Source: Bacteroidales bacterium UBA6117
Lineage (GTDB): Bacteria; Bacteroidota; Bacteroidia; Bacteroidales; VadinHA17
DNA length: 17,872 nt
Assembly: GCA_002428385.1 (NCBI GenBank)
Contig: DIWB01000046.1
Coordinates: 18,142-36,013 of the forward strand
Direction of reading: 5' to 3'
Shown: positions 1-6,556 of the stretch, one piece after another
Position numbering within the stretch: the stretch's first letter is position 1
Layout: every line of letters begins with the position of its first letter
Translations under genes and position numbers: made by a program
Notes under the pieces: generated by a model
The model's input: only the letters and a program-made list of their open reading frames with translations
Database searches by the model: none
What the model was told of the DNA's origin: nothing

Positions 1-19
1 TCGAATCCCCCTCTCTCCG
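1..19 (+). tRNA. 3' end of a tRNA, probably tRNA-Ser (partial)
   Basis: The window opens inside the T loop (tcgaat). A C5 stretch follows as the 3' strand of the T stem, then a 7-nt acceptor strand (tctctcc) and a discriminator G at position 19. An acceptor pairing with GGAGAGA plus G73 is typical of tRNA-Ser. CCA is not encoded. The anticodon lies outside the window, so the isotype is inferred. A strong terminator follows 15 nt downstream. Confidence 0.7.
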
Positions 20-34
20 CAACTCCAAATTACT

Positions 35-72
35 CCCGACCCGCCGTTTGGCGGGTCGGGATTTTTGTTTTT
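35..72 (+). terminator. Rho-independent terminator of the tRNA
   Basis: A perfect 11-bp stem (cccgacccgcc/ggcgggtcggg) with a GTTT loop is followed directly by attttTgttttt. It ends the tRNA transcript. The stem is very GC-rich and the T tract lies immediately 3' of it, so the call is strong. Confidence 0.92.
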
Positions 73-108
73 CAGAAGGCCTGGAGATGCTCGCATCGAC
101 AAGGACTT

Positions 109-160
109 ATGAAAAACAAAAACCCAATTTGTTCACAAATTGGGAGTAATTTGGAGTTGC
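109..160 (-). terminator. Inverted second copy of the tRNA trailer and terminator, with a different stem
   Basis: On the minus strand, 160 to 142 is identical to plus positions 19-37 (discriminator G, trailer and first stem bases). A 10-bp hairpin (cccaatttgt/acaaattggg, 121-142) follows, then tttttgtttttca, which matches the T tract at 61-74. Flanks are conserved while the stem sequence is entirely different (AT-rich rather than GC-rich). It would work as a minus-strand terminator and as a convergent partner of 35-72. No tRNA body is visible upstream of it on the minus strand. Confidence 0.65.
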
Positions 161-869
161 TGGGATCCCCCCAAAGGGATCACCGAAGGTAATCCTCCCC
201 AGCGGATCATGGGCGCAGTCACATAATCCATGGCCCTTCCCCCCATCCCCCTGAAGCTAAACTTTATACACATCTTTCTTAAAGTTGGATCACTTCATTT
301 CCATTTTAGGTACTACCCCCATCCCCCCTAAAGGGGGGCTTAAGAACCTATATTTCAAGCCATTCTAACGCATCAGGCTGATCGCTCAAAGCTGAAAGCT
401 GATAGCTTATCACAAAACCACACGAATTTTTATCGTAAAACAATATCCCGGTTATCGTTTTACAACAATTATTTTACCCAAAACGATATGGTTTTTAAAG
501 AAGAAAGAAGACCGGAGACCGGAGACGGAAGTAAGGCGTGAAGGCGTTAAGGCATGAAGAAGACGAAGGGACTGAGTGACTCAGAGACTCAGAGAAGTTT
601 GAAAGAAAAATTCTGCGGAAATCTGCGGGAAAGTAAAAAAGTCGTGCGGTCGTGTCGGACCGTAGCGGAGATCCTGATCCTTAGCGTCAGGGCAGGTCAT
701 GTTCCAGGAAAAGTTGATTGCGCTTGTTTTGAGCGCTATTTAAAGGACTAAAATAGTAACCAATTGATAACCAATGTATAATCTGATTCTGAGAACCATA
801 TTCGGGTGTCTCAACCTTATTACTGGCATTTTAGATCTTAGAAATTCACAGTTTTTCTTCGGAACTTAA
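161..869. other. Gene-poor region with degenerate repeats
   Basis: No convincing gene is present. Contents in order: two ccccatccccct runs (near 241-252 and 316-340, the second with a cccccctaaagggggg hairpin, a word common in Bacteroidota spacers); an AGCTGAAAGCTGATAGCT-type iterated stretch (378-411); two mutually exclusive short inverted repeats (435-488); iterated ggagacc, ggcgtgaagg and gactcagaga words (508-600); a ctgcggaaatctgcggg fragment (613-630); repeat copy A (635-721). Nothing recognisable is seen from 722 to 869. A 65-codon open frame at 554-751 is built from these repeats and is not called. Confidence 0.6.
635..721 (+). repeat. Dispersed repeat, copy A (87 bp, identical to 1743-1829)
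   Basis: It is identical over 87 bp to 1743-1829 and similar to a diverged copy at 11927-12043. Two hairpins can be drawn. The first is CGGTC/GACCG. The second is CCTGAT/GTCAGG, which becomes CCTGAC/GTCAGG in the third copy, so a G-U wobble is replaced by a C-G pair. It is non-coding as far as can be seen. Confidence 0.9.
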
Positions 870-952
870 GCTCTGAAAGAGCGAATACATGAATAACCCC
901 CGGCGTCAGCCGGGGGTAGAGCAGCCAAATGCCTTTTAGCTCTGAAGGAGCG
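870..952 (+). repeat. REP-like palindromic unit, left of the transposase
   Basis: A small hairpin GCTCT-gaa-AGAGC (870-882) is followed by a 9-bp stem acccccggc/gccgggggt (896-917) with a GTCA loop, and then gctctgaaggagc (939-951). The core gaataacccccggcg-cagccgggggta recurs in inverted orientation on the other side of the transposase (1487-1550). The transposase stop codon is 12 bp away. This is the expected layout for REP units mobilised by a RAYT-type transposase. Confidence 0.75.
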
Positions 953-963
953 TCACGTGATTA

Positions 964-1416
964 TCATGGGAAGTATCGGTTGTCGATCTTAATGCCTGCC
1001 TCTTCAAGCAATCTTCTGTACTCGTCTTCAAATGACTCTTTGCGATGATGGTTTTGCTGGTTTTTTATATAAGCTATCAGCCTTTCCAGGTCTCCAAATG
1101 AACAGGTGAGGCTGGCATATCCCTCTGCCCAACCCTCAAAACCGGGGAATAAGCTGCTTTTCTTAATCCAAAGTGAAGAATAGACCTTGATGTCTTTTAC
1201 AAAATCGGCAGGGGCTATTGAAGGATGTATGTCAGTCAGAATATGAATATGATTTTGTATCCCGTTAATTCTGTAGAGATAACTGTTTTTGTTTTTAATA
1301 ATACCGGTTATATAGGCAAAAAGCTCATCAGAATATTCCTGCTTAATTGCAGGAATATTATTTTTGGTCCTCGTTACAATGTGGTAAAGATGCTGACGAT
1401 AACTTGACATTAGCAC
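964..1416 (-). CDS. REP-associated / IS200-like Y1 (HUH) transposase
   Basis: A 150-residue single-domain protein of the Y1 transposase superfamily (IS200/IS605 TnpA and RAYT). These enzymes nick single-stranded DNA at hairpins and form a covalent tyrosine link. The metal-binding HxH is visible as H56-I-H58 in NHIHIL, and the catalytic tyrosine is probably Y116 in AYIKNQQNHH, followed by the usual C-terminal RLLEEAGI-x-DNRYF segment. Length fits the family. The start could be Met1 or Met3 (1410); the homologous N-terminus usually begins near SSYRQ. It lies between two inverted REP-like hairpins at 870-952 and 1487-1550, which favours the RAYT subgroup, where the enzyme maintains genomic REP units rather than moving as a full IS. 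The catalytic residues are intact, so it may be active. No accessory tnpB is present. Confidence 0.88.
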   Translation of the reverse strand: MLMSSYRQHLYHIVTRTKNNIPAIKQEYSDELFAYITGIIKNKNSYLYRINGIQNHIHILTDIHPSIAPADFVKDIKVYSSLWIKKSSLFPGFEGWAEGYASLTCSFGDLERLIAYIKNQQNHHRKESFEDEYRRLLEEAGIKIDNRYFP

Positions 1417-1486
1417 TGACTTTAAAGGTGATACAGCAAGACTTATTCAAAGGTAGTAAAAATAATCTTTAAACAGTCGATATTAC

Positions 1487-1550
1487 GCCCTTTCAGGGCT
1501 TAGGATCAGTAGTGGTCATTTACCCCCGGCTGGCGCCGGGGGTTATTCAT
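1487..1550 (-). repeat. REP-like palindromic unit, right of the transposase (inverted)
   Basis: On the minus strand it reads gaataacccccggcg-cagccgggggta, then about 25 nt, then agccctgaaagggcg. This is the same order as in the left unit. The main stem acccccggc/gccgggggt (1522-1543) is identical to the left one. The small stem is GCCCT/AGGGC instead of GCTCT/AGAGC, a compensatory pair change that points to a selected hairpin. Confidence 0.75.
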
Positions 1551-1742
1551 ATAGCGCCACATTCGTGGCTTGTGTAACCGTCATGATTCGCCATGCTTAT
1601 GGATCAGCAAGATGCGCGAAAAGGCTATTTCCAGGATCCTTGCATGCTGTCTTCAAAGTACCTCACAATAATCCTTTCCAATAAAACCTCAATGAAACAA
1701 TAAACTTATCTTGATTTTTGGGTGTCTTCCGCTCAAAACAGG

Positions 1743-1829
1743 AAAAAAGTCGTGCGGTCGTGTCGGACCGTAGCGGAGATCCTGATCCTTAGCGTCAGGG
1801 CAGGTCATGTTCCAGGAAAAGTTGATTGC
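1743..1829 (+). repeat. Dispersed repeat, copy B (87 bp, identical to 635-721)
   Basis: A perfect copy of 635-721 in the same orientation, so copies A and B are direct repeats bracketing the REP-transposase-REP unit. Sequence identity stops sharply after ttgattgc, where copy A runs on into gcttgttttg and copy B into tgatagctgaccgct. Confidence 0.9.
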
Positions 1830-1900
1830 TGATAGCTGACCGCTCCGGGCAAACCCATATTTTTAGATTTTTATTCTTTCCACTACCTATTTAATATCAT

Positions 1901-3526
1901 TTAACGTTTGGTCAGAATATAGTAATCCTTAATAAGTCTGTCCTTCTTTCTCAAATCGTAATTCATATCAATCCGGCATTTCTTTTCAATCATATATCCG
2001 GGAAAATGATTTCCTAAAACTGCAGAATCACCTCTTGGGGCGAAAAGAGCAAACGAATTCCGGGGCGGCTGCAATACCTGGTCATCACTAACCTGGAGAA
2101 TCGGAATTGACTTTCCGAAATTCCAGATAATTTCCGGAGCGACTTCATTCAAACCATAGGTCATAACTTTGTATTGCTTTTCGAAACCCTGAGCCTCCCG
2201 GGCCGGGGCAAAATCCGGATTCAATGAAAGCTCAGCTCTCAGAGGGATAATAATAATCACTATCAAAATGAAAACTGATATTGCAGAATAAAAAACCCTT
2301 AAGAAATTTCTGTTAACCAGTCCTTTGATTATGAAGAATGAAAGCAGCCATATCAACAGAGTAGAAATAATAAAAAGGGCCAGGTATTCCAGGATTCCTG
2401 ACTTAAAAAGAAACACCAGGGCAAAGGGGTACGCAAAACCAACCAGGGCGATTATCCCAAAAGAAAAGAATATCAAGGCTTTCTCTATTTTATCCGTTAT
2501 AATATTGAAATTCTTTATGAGGTACTCAATATAGAATCCGGTCGTGAGAGCAAGCGGGATAAGCACAGGTACAAGGTATCTTGGTTTTTTCTCAGGGACC
2601 AGGGAGAGAAAAATAACCGACACTATCGTCCAGAGTATTGCAAAACGGTAAGCTTTAATATTTCCGACCCGTTTTCGTAAATAAGGATATATCAGGGCTG
2701 TGAGTGATGGGATAGTCCAGAGTCCGCTCTGAATGAAAAAGCTCCAGTAATAATAAAATGGCTTGACTTCGTAACTGGTCCAGTTTGATGTTTCCCGGGA
2801 TGCAATCATTTTGAAATGAACAGGATCCTTAACGGAGACGTAGATATACCATGAGGATCCAATGGCAAGGCCTGCCAGGAATACATACAGCAGGTAAAGG
2901 ATTTTCTTCCTGAAGGAGAAGTGATAAACTACTGCAAAGCTGATCAGGAACGGGAGTAAAAGGACATAAAGCGAAATCGGCCCCTTACTAAGGAAAGAGA
3001 GACCAAGAAAAATCCCTGCCAGGGTACTGTTCCGGAGTTCCCTTCCATCCTCACTCAGCATCTTCCAGATGAAATATATACAGACCATCATCAGGCTGTG
3101 AGTGTACATGTCCCATTGATTATCACGGCCAGCAAAGAAGATATAAAAGGAGGAAATGAGAATCAACGCATTATTCAGACTTTGCCCGGGATTAAGACCG
3201 ATGAGTTTTGAAAAATACCAGAAGATGAAAACCAGGAGAAAAGTGATTGCCACAACAGGTATCCGCAAGGCAAAAAGAGAATCAAAACCAAATACAGCAC
3301 CGGAAATGGCAGTCAGCCAGGTTGGCAGAGGAGGCTTTTGATATCTTGGTTCATTATTCAGAGTTGTAAGCAAATACTCCTTATTTTGAACCATCTCGCG
3401 AGCAGCGATGAAATTACGGGCTTCCATTATGTTGACTTCGATCTTACCCAGACCTGATAAAAGCAGAAGTCCGGTTACAACGAACAAAATAACTTCATGC
3501 TTCAACTTTTGCAGCTTCTGCTCCAT
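1901..3526 (-). CDS. ArnT-like membrane glycosyltransferase (GT-C / PMT family)
   Basis: A 541-residue polytopic inner-membrane protein of the ArnT/PMT type. These enzymes transfer a sugar from a polyprenyl-phosphate donor to lipid A or another periplasmic acceptor. The N-terminal layout is typical: TM1 (about 12-28), then a first periplasmic loop with MEARNFIAAREM (E35 is the likely catalytic acid) and NNEPRYQKPPLPTWL (58-71), then about ten further hydrophobic segments and a soluble C-terminal tail of about 110 residues. Length matches ArnT (about 550). The start lies inside the upstream gene (32-bp overlap), which supports translational coupling with the LAB_N protein and the GT2. The sugar and acceptor cannot be read from the sequence, so the symbol arnT is not assigned. 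The downstream end borders repeat DNA with no clear terminator. Confidence 0.85.
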   Translation of the reverse strand: MEQKLQKLKHEVILFVVTGLLLLSGLGKIEVNIMEARNFIAAREMVQNKEYLLTTLNNEPRYQKPPLPTWLTAISGAVFGFDSLFALRIPVVAITFLLVFIFWYFSKLIGLNPGQSLNNALILISSFYIFFAGRDNQWDMYTHSLMMVCIYFIWKMLSEDGRELRNSTLAGIFLGLSFLSKGPISLYVLLLPFLISFAVVYHFSFRKKILYLLYVFLAGLAIGSSWYIYVSVKDPVHFKMIASRETSNWTSYEVKPFYYYWSFFIQSGLWTIPSLTALIYPYLRKRVGNIKAYRFAILWTIVSVIFLSLVPEKKPRYLVPVLIPLALTTGFYIEYLIKNFNIITDKIEKALIFFSFGIIALVGFAYPFALVFLFKSGILEYLALFIISTLLIWLLSFFIIKGLVNRNFLRVFYSAISVFILIVIIIIPLRAELSLNPDFAPAREAQGFEKQYKVMTYGLNEVAPEIIWNFGKSIPILQVSDDQVLQPPRNSFALFAPRGDSAVLGNHFPGYMIEKKCRIDMNYDLRKKDRLIKDYYILTKR

Positions 3527-4139
3527 ATTTCTTTAAGATGAAAATATTCCTGGAATATGCGACCATGCCTGAAAGATGTCCGATAAACAGGACCGGGTCT
3601 TTTCTGAAAATGGCATAAATAAAAATGAGAAAGGAGCCTGCAAAGCTGATTAACCAGAAACCCATTGGTAAAACTGATACCTTTCTTTTCTCTGAGTACA
3701 GCCACTGGTAAACAAAACGAAGGGTGAATAATACCTGTGAGACAATTCCCAGGGCCATTAAAATGACAGGAATATTCTCCTTGTTGAAAAGGTTTTCCCG
3801 GTCCATAATATTGTTATTATATCCATATATAAGAATTACCACAGGAAAGAAATACAAAAAGAGCCTCAACAGGAAAGGCCACTTTTTCCATTCATGTTCC
3901 AGCTGAATATTCCTGATATAGATATAGTAAGTTATAACCTGCCCAAGCATTATTGCAAAGTCGTGGCGGAGATATCCATAAACGAACAGAAGTACCGATG
4001 CAAACAGGCTGATCTCCCAGAACAGATTGGGAGTCAGCACTTTTTTGTGTCGTTCCGATATTATCCATTGCAGAAGAATCCGGCTTGAAAACAGAAGCTG
4101 AGCCACAAACCCAATAGTATAGATGATCCAGTTGTCCAT
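3495..4139 (-). CDS. Membrane protein with two LAB_N (lipid A biosynthesis N-terminal) repeats
   Basis: A 214-residue membrane protein built from two copies of the LAB_N domain. Copy 1 (about 8-80) shows R20, QW 24-25, SER 28-30, P37, FW 40-41, G66 and YIRN 74-77. Copy 2 (about 130-202) shows R141, QW 145-146, SEK 149-151, P158, FW 161-162, G187 and YSRN 195-198. A hydrophobic linker (about 88-107) joins them. Single LAB_N domains occur alone, or fused to LpxB in some bacteria, and I recall the family being grouped with the PQ-loop/SWEET-like clan. The gene lies 8 bp after the GT2 and overlaps the ArnT-like gene by 32 bp. From its place between a donor-making GT2 and a donor-using GT-C, I infer a role in moving or presenting the lipid-linked sugar, comparable to ArnE/ArnF. 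This is not demonstrated. Confidence 0.82.
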   Translation of the reverse strand: MDNWIIYTIGFVAQLLFSSRILLQWIISERHKKVLTPNLFWEISLFASVLLFVYGYLRHDFAIMLGQVITYYIYIRNIQLEHEWKKWPFLLRLFLYFFPVVILIYGYNNNIMDRENLFNKENIPVILMALGIVSQVLFTLRFVYQWLYSEKRKVSVLPMGFWLISFAGSFLIFIYAIFRKDPVLFIGHLSGMVAYSRNIFILKKYGAEAAKVEA

Positions 4140-4147
4140 AATGATGG

Positions 4148-4870
4148 TCAGGGTTTCTGTCCGGATTCCGCAACTTTATAGTTGATGTACTTTTTCTTCA
4201 TCCATAGATACGCGAAACAGTCCATCAAAGGTCCCAGCAAGCGGTTCCAGAGATTAAAATTTGATTTTCCGGCGGTTCTTGGAAAATGCCGGACCGGCAC
4301 CTGTAAAATTCTTCCTTTCTGAAGCAGTACCATGGCGGGGATAAAACGGTGTAATCCGCTGAACATAGGTATCCGCTTTGCAATATCGGTCCTGATAATT
4401 TTCAGGGGGCAGCCTGTGTCATCCATCCCGTCATGCGTAAATAATCTTCTTATCTTATTAGCAATCAAGGAGGAGGCATTTTTTACAAAAGAATCCTGTC
4501 TGTCCTGTCTGACTCCCTGAACAAGGTCATATTGATCTATATGTTCAAGTAAGATATTGAAATCCTTAGGTGAAGTCTGCAGATCTGCATCCAGATAACC
4601 GGTAAGCGGAGTGTCTGAATAATCGAAGCCGGCTTTAAGAGCCGCACTCAAGCCATAGTTCCGGTCAAATGAACAATATGAAAAGGAATCTGTATTTTTA
4701 CATATCTCCCTAAGCTTCTGCAGGCTGCCGTCTCCCGATCCATCATTGATGAATAGTACCTTTGTCCTTACTAAAGAAATTTCAAGGTAGTTCAGAAGTT
4801 CCTTATGCAATCTTTCAATATTGCCTTCTTCATTGAATACCGGGACAATTATAGTCAGTTCAAAATTCAT
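4148..4870 (-). CDS. Family 2 glycosyltransferase, DPM1/ArnC-like
   Basis: A cytoplasmic-face GT-A enzyme predicted to load a sugar from a nucleotide donor onto polyprenyl phosphate. From the ATG at 4870 it has 240 residues. Visible motifs are IIVPVFNEEGNI at the N-terminus, NDGSGDGS (42-49), DRNYGLSAALKAGF, the metal-binding DAD in LDADLQTSP (94-96), and the family's late signature HFPRTAGKSNFNLW. It lacks the two clear C-terminal membrane helices of E. coli ArnC, leaving only a hydrophobic stretch after NLWNRLLG. An in-frame TTG at 4894 would add eight residues, but the ATG directly before the conserved NFELTIIVPVF is the better start. It is first in a tight three-gene operon with the LAB_N and ArnT-like genes. 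The sugar is unknown. Confidence 0.88.
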   Translation of the reverse strand: MNFELTIIVPVFNEEGNIERLHKELLNYLEISLVRTKVLFINDGSGDGSLQKLREICKNTDSFSYCSFDRNYGLSAALKAGFDYSDTPLTGYLDADLQTSPKDFNILLEHIDQYDLVQGVRQDRQDSFVKNASSLIANKIRRLFTHDGMDDTGCPLKIIRTDIAKRIPMFSGLHRFIPAMVLLQKGRILQVPVRHFPRTAGKSNFNLWNRLLGPLMDCFAYLWMKKKYINYKVAESGQKP

Positions 4871-5263
4871 AATGAAAGATTTTAAATCACCCAAGCATGA
4901 CAGATTACCCCTTAAATAATCATTTCAAATCTTCTGGCAGGAATCAGAAACCCGGCAGCTTTAATCAAAGCGTCCCAGTTCAGCGGCTGCAGCCGGGTGG
5001 CAAAATTAATGAGTTATTTCTGAAATCTCATTTCATGCGTAACTTTTATTGAACAAATATTTAATGAATGTTAAACCTGTTGAGATCATCTAATAATTTT
5101 GTCCCAAAGCCTTCTCTCACGAACACCTGTTAGCGAAGAAGTGATATGCCGGTTATGCCAGTTCTGCCAGTTAATTCACTCAGCGCAAATCTGCGAGAAC
5201 GAAAAAAATTTGCATCCTTATCTCATTTTTCATAATTTAGTCATGTCTCGTTGCTAATGTTTT
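4871..5263. other. Divergent intergenic region between the glycosyltransferase operon and the surface-protein operon
   Basis: No gene is seen. An imperfect GC-rich structure lies at 4951-4997: outer arms CCCGGC/GCCGGG enclose a small hairpin GCTTT-aatc-AAAGC (4958-4971). The inner hairpin resembles the one in the terminator at 12819-12848, so this may be a leftover terminator or a leader structure for the minus-strand operon. A gcgcaaatctgcgagaac word fragment lies at 5182-5200. The plus-strand promoter candidate is listed separately. Confidence 0.5.
5209..5240 (+). promoter_or_regulatory. Candidate Bacteroidota promoter for the surface-protein operon
   Basis: TTTG (5209-5212), a 20-nt spacer, then TAATTTAG (5233-5240). 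This matches the Bacteroidota consensus TTTG-N19-21-TAnnTTTG at all but one constrained position. It lies 24 nt before the ATG at 5264, so the leader would be short. If transcription starts too close to that ATG, the internal ATG at 5315 becomes the likelier start. Confidence 0.5.
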
Positions 5264-6541
5264 ATGATCCCAAATCCTTCTGGCAGGTTAAGGCCTGTTA
5301 TTCATTGGGCATCTATGCTTTGGAAGCCGGTTTTGTCAGTATGGCTCTGGTTCTTCCCATTTAACGTATTATCCGGCCAGGTCTGCTCACTCAGCTCGGA
5401 ACACACTGATGTGGAATGTTTTGGGGAATCCACAGGAAGTATTAATATCACAGTGACCGGAGGTGTTGAACCTTATCATTATTCATGGACTGGTCCGGGA
5501 TCGTTTACCAGCACAAACCAGGATCTGACCGGACTTGTAGCAGGATCCTATTCGGTAACTGTAACCGATGCCGGCGGCATATGTAATAAAAGCGCGACGA
5601 TCATTGTCGGACAGCCGGAACATCCTATGGAATTCAGCGTCCAACCACTCGACCAGACAGACTGCTACGGAAATACGGTTGAATTTTCGGCTCAGGTCAA
5701 CGGCTTTGTCGGGCCGGTGAACTATCAGTGGCAATCGAGACCTCCGGAAGGTGAGTTCAGCGACATACCAGGGGAAGCATCACCGGATCTGGTTGTCCAT
5801 GACATCGGCGTAAGCGGCCTGAACATACATGGCACCGAATACCGTCTCATCGCGTCAGACAACTGCACTACAATAACTTCGGAACCGGCATTGCTCGGGA
5901 TCAATGCAGTGACCGGACTTACAGGATCCGTGAACCTGACGATCTGCAGCGGCAGCGGCACATCATATGAAGTTTCCACCCGGGGAAACGTGACAGGTTA
6001 CCAATGGTCGTTCTACGACGGTACGGGATGGGTAAATATAACTGACGGCAGCATCTATTCCGGCACCAACAGCTCAAGGCTGACAATCTCGGATGCAACC
6101 CCTCAAACAACAGGCGGTTACAGAGTATCTGTCACCTTCATCACCCTAAATCAGCCTGATGGCTTTCCTGAATGTGTGGTTACGACACATACCCGAAACC
6201 GTAATCTTATGGTACTGCCGCCTCTGGCTCCGCCGGTTGTCTCTTCCGGTCAGACGTTCTGTCATATCGGAACACCCTATCCGCTGACCGCAACACCCGC
6301 ATCCGGAGGATCAGGTCCGGATTACTCTTACCTATGGCAATATAGTACTGACGGAGATACCTGGACCGGCATTCCGGGTGCCGGGTTGCTTTCATATTCG
6401 CCTCCCCCGCTGACAGTTACCACGATGTACCGCATTATGGCAACCGATGAAGGTCCTCTGAACTGCGGTACTGTTTTTAGTTTTCCGGTTACGATTATTG
6501 TCAATCCCCTGCCGGTGACATCTGCAATTTACCATCATTAA
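5264..6541 (+). CDS. Secreted SprB-repeat / Ig-like surface protein with IYHH C-terminus
   Basis: A 425-residue exported protein. The hydrophobic segment at about 19-37 (LWKPVLSVWLWFFPFNVLSG) followed by Q-V-C looks like a signal peptide. The annotated start gives a long n-region, and Met18 (5315) is an alternative. Residues about 44-113 form a SprB repeat: ECFGESTGSINITVTGG, then YHYSWTGPGSF, then LVAGSYSVTVTDAGG. Three Ig-like modules follow (about 120-213, 214-322, 325-415), with paired cysteines and YQWQ/YQWSF/YLWQYS strand motifs. The protein stops directly after NPLPVTSAIYHH with no recognisable type IX sorting domain. The same ending occurs in the next gene, 15 bp downstream, so the two are probably cotranscribed. 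By family it is a cell-surface or matrix adhesin-like protein; ligand unknown. Confidence 0.8.
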   Translation: MIPNPSGRLRPVIHWASMLWKPVLSVWLWFFPFNVLSGQVCSLSSEHTDVECFGESTGSINITVTGGVEPYHYSWTGPGSFTSTNQDLTGLVAGSYSVTVTDAGGICNKSATIIVGQPEHPMEFSVQPLDQTDCYGNTVEFSAQVNGFVGPVNYQWQSRPPEGEFSDIPGEASPDLVVHDIGVSGLNIHGTEYRLIASDNCTTITSEPALLGINAVTGLTGSVNLTICSGSGTSYEVSTRGNVTGYQWSFYDGTGWVNITDGSIYSGTNSSRLTISDATPQTTGGYRVSVTFITLNQPDGFPECVVTTHTRNRNLMVLPPLAPPVVSSGQTFCHIGTPYPLTATPASGGSGPDYSYLWQYSTDGDTWTGIPGAGLLSYSPPPLTVTTMYRIMATDEGPLNCGTVFSFPVTIIVNPLPVTSAIYHH

Positions 6542-6556
6542 ATAAATTTAACAACA

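Larger units (their letters stand above)
1417..1900. other. Spacer between the transposase and the glycosyltransferase operon
   Basis: It holds the right REP-like unit (1487-1550), repeat copy B (1743-1829) and, running out of copy B, an iterated gattgctgatagctgaccgct stretch (to about 1847). The AT-rich part from 1650 to 1740 shows no gene. No convincing terminator for the minus-strand operon ending at 1901 is visible. Confidence 0.6.

Noticed and set aside
142..200. Possible second tRNA on the minus strand
   Set aside because: Only the trailer is duplicated. No T loop (TTCRA) or acceptor pairing is found before it.
133..231. Short minus-strand frame ending QQLQITPNL, open further upstream
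   Set aside because: It runs through the inverted tRNA trailer and ends in the hairpin. Length and composition do not support a gene, though a decayed ORF running into the former tRNA end is possible.
554..751. 65-codon open frame on the plus strand
   Set aside because: Its first half is iterated gaaggcg/gactcag words and its second half is repeat copy A, which is also present in non-coding contexts. The protein resembles nothing and has no conserved pattern.
4951..4997. Riboswitch or terminator upstream of the glycosyltransferase operon
   Set aside because: The outer and inner stems are clear, but there is no T tract on either strand and no match to a riboswitch class that I know. It is mentioned only in the intergenic entry.
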